Assembly (NCBI GenBank): GCA_019415505.1
Contig: DXZC01000089.1
Coordinates: forward strand, 1 to 8,984
Length of the DNA stretch: 8,984 nucleotides
DNA from: Peptococcaceae bacterium
Lineage (GTDB): Bacteria > Bacillota > Dehalobacteriia > UBA7702
Direction: 5' to 3'
The translations under genes were made by a program, and so were the position numbers. Each line of letters starts with the position of its first letter. Within the stretch, counting starts at the first letter, position 1. Below, in pieces: positions 6,145-8,984 of the stretch. The notes under the pieces were generated by a model, which made no database searches, was not told the origin of the DNA, and was given only the letters and a program-made list of their open reading frames with translations.

Positions 6145-6155
6145 TACGTGACGTA
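6145..6155. promoter_or_regulatory. operator-like dyad at the -35 position of the ireB promoter
   Basis: TACGTGACGTA is a perfect 5-bp inverted repeat around a single central base. Its centre is about 22 bp above the -10 box, so it covers the place where a -35 element would lie. This is where an activator or repressor often binds. No regulator is named; the motif is short and could arise by chance. Confidence 0.3.
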
Positions 6156-6255
6156 CCGCAGTATTTTTTATTGTGAAAAGCAAAAGTTACCGTTAATTGC
6201 CGAAAAATTATTAAAACATAAAAATTCAGTTTTGACCCTAGCCTTGTATGCTAAC

Positions 6256-8901
6256 TTATATTTGACTTAACAATTCCTTGGCCTGGGCAATAGCTTCATC
6301 TATTTTACCAGCATCCTTGCCGCCCGCCTGGGCCATATCCGGACGACCACCGCCGCCGCCGCCAACAATCGGAGCCACGGCTTTAAGCAAATTACCGGCG
6401 TGAAAGCCGGCTTCCAACCATTTGGGAGTGGCGGAAGCCACAATAGACACCTTGCCCTTATTAAGACCGAACAATACCAAAGCTATGTCACCGTGTTTAG
6501 CCTTTAAAGCGTCAGCGGCATTACGCAGGGCGTTCATATCCATCTCACCCATGTTTGCCACTAAACCATGGCCGGAACCATATTCCGCCACAGCGGCTTC
6601 AGCCTGAGCCGCACTATCGGCCACAGCGGCCTTTTTATATTCGGCAATAACCCTCTCCTGTTCCTTAACTTCATCTAACAGACCTTGCAGCTTAGTTAAT
6701 ACCTCCGAGGGTTTAGCCTTTAACATCGTTTCAATAGCGATGAGCTTTTCTTCCTCTGCTCTATAATACTGGCGACAGCCTTCGCCTGTTACTGCTTCAA
6801 TCCGGCGGAGTCCAGCGCCAATGCTGGATTCAGAAATTATTTTAAATAGTCCGATTTCCCCGGTGCTAGCCACATGAGTACCGCCGCACAATTCCTTGCT
6901 CCAGTCGCCAATATTGACAAAGCGAACTTTACTGCCGTATTTTTCCCCAAACAGAGCCATGGCCCCTTCAGCTTTAGCTGCCTCAATATCCATAACCTTC
7001 GTGATTACCGGCATATTTTGCAAAATAGCGTCATTGACCTTATCCTCAATTAAGCGCAACTCCTCAGGGGTAACGGCGGAGAAATGGTTGAAGTCAAAAC
7101 GCAAACGATCCTCATTCACCAAAGAACCGGCTTGGTTAGCATGCTCGCCTAAAACCTCTCGCAAGGCCTTATGCATCAGGTGGGTAGCGGTATGGTTACG
7201 CATAGCGCCGCGTCTCAGGTTTTCCACTACAGCCAGGTCCCCCTCATCACCGGGGCGTACAGCTCCGGCGATAACCTTGGCCCTGTGTATATAAATACCA
7301 TTGGGCAGCTTGAAGGTGTGCATAATCTCCACTCTGGCGTCACCAACGGAAAATACCCCTCTATCGCCTACTTGTCCGCCGCTTTCCGCGTAACAGGGTG
7401 TTTGAGCAAAGGCTAAATATCCTGTCTCGCCAAGGTTGAGAGCGTCAGCCCTAGCCTCATTGGCTATGATTGCTGTTAAACGGCAAGCAGCGGAGAGAGT
7501 AGTATAGCCGATGAACTCAGTTGGCGCCACATCGCCTAATAGTGAGGAGAGCATAATTTCTAAATCATTGCCCGCGCCGCTATTCCGCGCCTCTCTGGCC
7601 CGGCGGCGTTGGTCCGCCATGGCTGCTTCAAAACCAGGAATATCAACTGTCAGCCCCTGTTCTTCCGCAGCGTCCTCTGTTAAATCCACGGGAAAGCCAT
7701 AGGTATCATACAGTTGAAAAGCGTCCTCACCGCTGAGAACAGACTCCCCCCGCTCTTTAGTGGCCTTAATTTTTTCCGCCACTACCTTCAAACCCTCGGA
7801 GAGGGTAAGATGAAAGCGCTCTTCCTCATTGGCGATAACCTTAATGATAAAATCTTCCTTTTCCTTTATCTCAGGGTATTGCTCACCCATGAGCTGCACC
7901 ACAACGGGAACCACCTGAGCTAGGAATACCCCTTCTTTACCCAGTAATTTAGCAAAGCGGGCGGCCCGGCGCAAAATACGGCGCAAAACGTAGCCGCGTC
8001 CATCATTGGACGGTAAAACGCCGTCAGCAATGAGAAAAGTACAGGAGCGGGCGTGGTCAGCAATAACCCGCATAGGGAAACCCCGTTCATCACTGTGATA
8101 TTCTAAACCTGTTTCCCGCTCAATAAAGTTAATTAATTTTTTCAGTAAATCGGTATCGTAATTAGAGGGCACGTCCTGCAAAATTGAGGCAATGCGCTCC
8201 AAGCCCATGCCTGTGTCAATACAGGGATTGGGTAGAGGCGTCATATTGCCGGCTTCATCACGATTGAACTGCATAAACACCAGGTTCCAGATTTCCAACC
8301 ATCTGTCGCAGTCGCAAACCCCTAAGGCGCAATCATCACCGCAGGACCATTCCTCACCCCGGTCATAATGTATTTCACTACAAGGCCCGCAGGGTCCGGT
8401 ATCCCCCATTGACCAAAAATTATCCTTTTCCCCTAAGCGAAAAATGCGTTCCGGCCCAACGCCGGCTACTTTTTGCCACAGTTCAAAGGCTTCATCGTCA
8501 TCTTGATAGACAGTAATATACAGGCGGTCTTTATCCAGTTGCAAAACTTCCGTTAAGAATTCCCAAGCGTAGCTAATGGCCCCCTCTTTAAAATAATCGC
8601 CAAAGGAGAAATTACCCAGCATCTCAAAGAAGGTATGGTGCCTGGCTGTTTTGCCCACAGTATCCAAGTCGTTATGCTTTCCCCCTGCACGCACGCATTT
8701 TTGCGCAGTGGTGGCGCGCTTATAGGGACGCTCCTCCAACTCCAAAAATACATCTTTAAACTGTACCATACCCGCATTAGTAAAGAGCAGGGTGGGGTCA
8801 TTATGTGGCACCAAAGAGGAGCTAGGCACAATCTGGTGCCCCTTACTCTGAAAGAACTCTAAAAAAGCCTTACGTATCTCGTTTCCTGCCATTTTTTCCA
8901 T
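6256..8901 (-). CDS. alaS: alanyl-tRNA synthetase
   Basis: An 881-residue class II aminoacyl-tRNA synthetase, full length for the family, charging tRNA-Ala. The catalytic domain has NDPTLLFTNAGMVQFKD (34-50), KCVRAGGKHNDLDTVGKTAR (68-87), HTFFEMLGNFSFGDYF (89-104) and GMGLERIASILQ (231-242, motif 3). A Cys-rich stretch at 171-198 (Cys171, 174, 187, 191, 196, 198) is common in bacterial AlaRS. The tRNA-binding and editing regions follow; the editing zinc site is His570, His574 (HTATH), Cys672 and His676 (CGGTH). A coiled region at about 710-775 leads to the C-Ala domain with six glycines and RPDMAQAGGKDAG (853-865). The ATG at 8901 has GGAGG five nucleotides upstream, better than the in-frame ATG at 8892. 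It is the first gene of the cluster in the window. All expected catalytic and editing residues are present. Confidence 0.99.
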   Translation of the reverse strand: MEKMAGNEIRKAFLEFFQSKGHQIVPSSSLVPHNDPTLLFTNAGMVQFKDVFLELEERPYKRATTAQKCVRAGGKHNDLDTVGKTARHHTFFEMLGNFSFGDYFKEGAISYAWEFLTEVLQLDKDRLYITVYQDDDEAFELWQKVAGVGPERIFRLGEKDNFWSMGDTGPCGPCSEIHYDRGEEWSCGDDCALGVCDCDRWLEIWNLVFMQFNRDEAGNMTPLPNPCIDTGMGLERIASILQDVPSNYDTDLLKKLINFIERETGLEYHSDERGFPMRVIADHARSCTFLIADGVLPSNDGRGYVLRRILRRAARFAKLLGKEGVFLAQVVPVVVQLMGEQYPEIKEKEDFIIKVIANEEERFHLTLSEGLKVVAEKIKATKERGESVLSGEDAFQLYDTYGFPVDLTEDAAEEQGLTVDIPGFEAAMADQRRRAREARNSGAGNDLEIMLSSLLGDVAPTEFIGYTTLSAACRLTAIIANEARADALNLGETGYLAFAQTPCYAESGGQVGDRGVFSVGDARVEIMHTFKLPNGIYIHRAKVIAGAVRPGDEGDLAVVENLRRGAMRNHTATHLMHKALREVLGEHANQAGSLVNEDRLRFDFNHFSAVTPEELRLIEDKVNDAILQNMPVITKVMDIEAAKAEGAMALFGEKYGSKVRFVNIGDWSKELCGGTHVASTGEIGLFKIISESSIGAGLRRIEAVTGEGCRQYYRAEEEKLIAIETMLKAKPSEVLTKLQGLLDEVKEQERVIAEYKKAAVADSAAQAEAAVAEYGSGHGLVANMGEMDMNALRNAADALKAKHGDIALVLFGLNKGKVSIVASATPKWLEAGFHAGNLLKAVAPIVGGGGGGRPDMAQAGGKDAGKIDEAIAQAKELLSQI

Positions 8902-8906
8902 GTTTT

Positions 8907-8911
8907 CCTCC
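8907..8911 (-). promoter_or_regulatory. strong Shine-Dalgarno sequence of alaS
   Basis: GGAGG lies 5 nt before the ATG at 8901 and decides that start over the second ATG at 8892, for which the spacing would be 14 nt. Confidence 0.8.
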
Positions 8912-8962
8912 GCAATATGTCAACTAAAATGTTTTAAATAGTAAAATGCACATAACTACTGC

Positions 8963-8982
8963 ATTATAATTATAGCATTATA
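8963..8982 (-). promoter_or_regulatory. cluster of three TATAAT boxes, likely alaS promoter -10 region
   Basis: The minus strand holds three perfect TATAAT hexamers (8977-8982, 8969-8974, 8963-8968), two of them directly abutting and the first set off by GC. For the lowest one, a -35 box at 17 bp would lie just outside the window, so the promoter cannot be completed. The leader to alaS would be about 50-70 nt. No T-box specifier or antiterminator sequence is visible in the 83 nt present. Confidence 0.45.
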
Positions 8983-8984
8983 TC

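Noticed and set aside
6896..7294. Plus-strand open frame of 132 codons inside alaS
   Set aside because: Lies opposite the conserved editing domain of alaS; its Ser/Arg/Leu-rich translation has no motif.
8304..8391. Cys-rich stretch in alaS (residues 171-198) as a possible novel metal site
   Set aside because: This Cys-rich segment is common in bacterial AlaRS, so it is not unusual here.
8918..8923. Perfect TTGACA (-35 consensus) just before the alaS ribosome binding site
   Set aside because: The hexamer 17 bp downstream (TGGAAA, inside the alaS start) is not a -10 box, so it is probably chance.

Overview
The window carries eight protein-coding genes, all on the minus strand and tightly packed. 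Read in transcription order (high to low coordinates) they are alaS (alanyl-tRNA synthetase), a ReoM/IreB-family gene, an aldo/keto reductase with a C-terminal double [4Fe-4S] ferredoxin domain, ruvX/yqgF, a DUF1292 gene, a membrane-anchored VanW/G5-domain protein, mltG, and a U32-family protein of the tRNA-hydroxylating TrhP type whose last few codons run off the low-coordinate end. No rRNA, tRNA, mobile element, CRISPR array or pseudogene was seen. There is no gene-free stretch over 300 bases; the longest gap is 242 bases.

The gene order points to Bacillota (Firmicutes). The core alaS - ireB/reoM - ruvX - DUF1292 - mltG - U32 matches the Bacillus subtilis alaS-yrzL-yrrK-yrzB-yrrL-(yrrM)-yrrN-yrrO neighbourhood as I remember it. 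The Fe-S aldo/keto reductase and the U32 protein fit an anaerobic clostridial or Negativicutes-like host, but that finer placement is inference. Compared with B. subtilis, two genes are added (the reductase between ireB and ruvX, and the VanW protein between DUF1292 and mltG). The TrmR methyltransferase (YrrM) and the short U32 paralogue (YrrN) are absent between mltG and the U32 gene.

Region by region: 8902-8984 is the alaS leader, with three TATAAT hexamers at the window edge and a strong Shine-Dalgarno sequence. 6256-8901 is alaS. 6083-6255 holds an extended -10 promoter and an operator-like dyad in front of ireB. 4054-6082 is a compact run ireB-AKR-ruvX-DUF1292, with a 14-nt overlap at ireB/AKR. 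3955-4053 is a short leader whose Shine-Dalgarno sequence lies in a small hairpin. 2455-3954 is the VanW gene. 2213-2454 contains a likely internal promoter followed directly by a two-stem RNA structure. 1-2212 is mltG and the U32 gene, again with a 14-nt overlap.

Two themes run through the genes. One is translation and RNA: AlaRS charges tRNA-Ala, RuvX/YqgF is implicated in 16S rRNA maturation, and the U32 protein probably hydroxylates tRNA U34. The other is the cell envelope: ReoM/IreB is a PASTA-kinase substrate controlling peptidoglycan precursor synthesis, MltG cuts nascent glycan strands, and the VanW/PG_binding_4/G5 protein is probably at the wall. I found no clearly undescribed system. 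The best candidates for a second look are the promoter plus structured leader of mltG, the two added genes, and the regulatory DNA in front of ireB.
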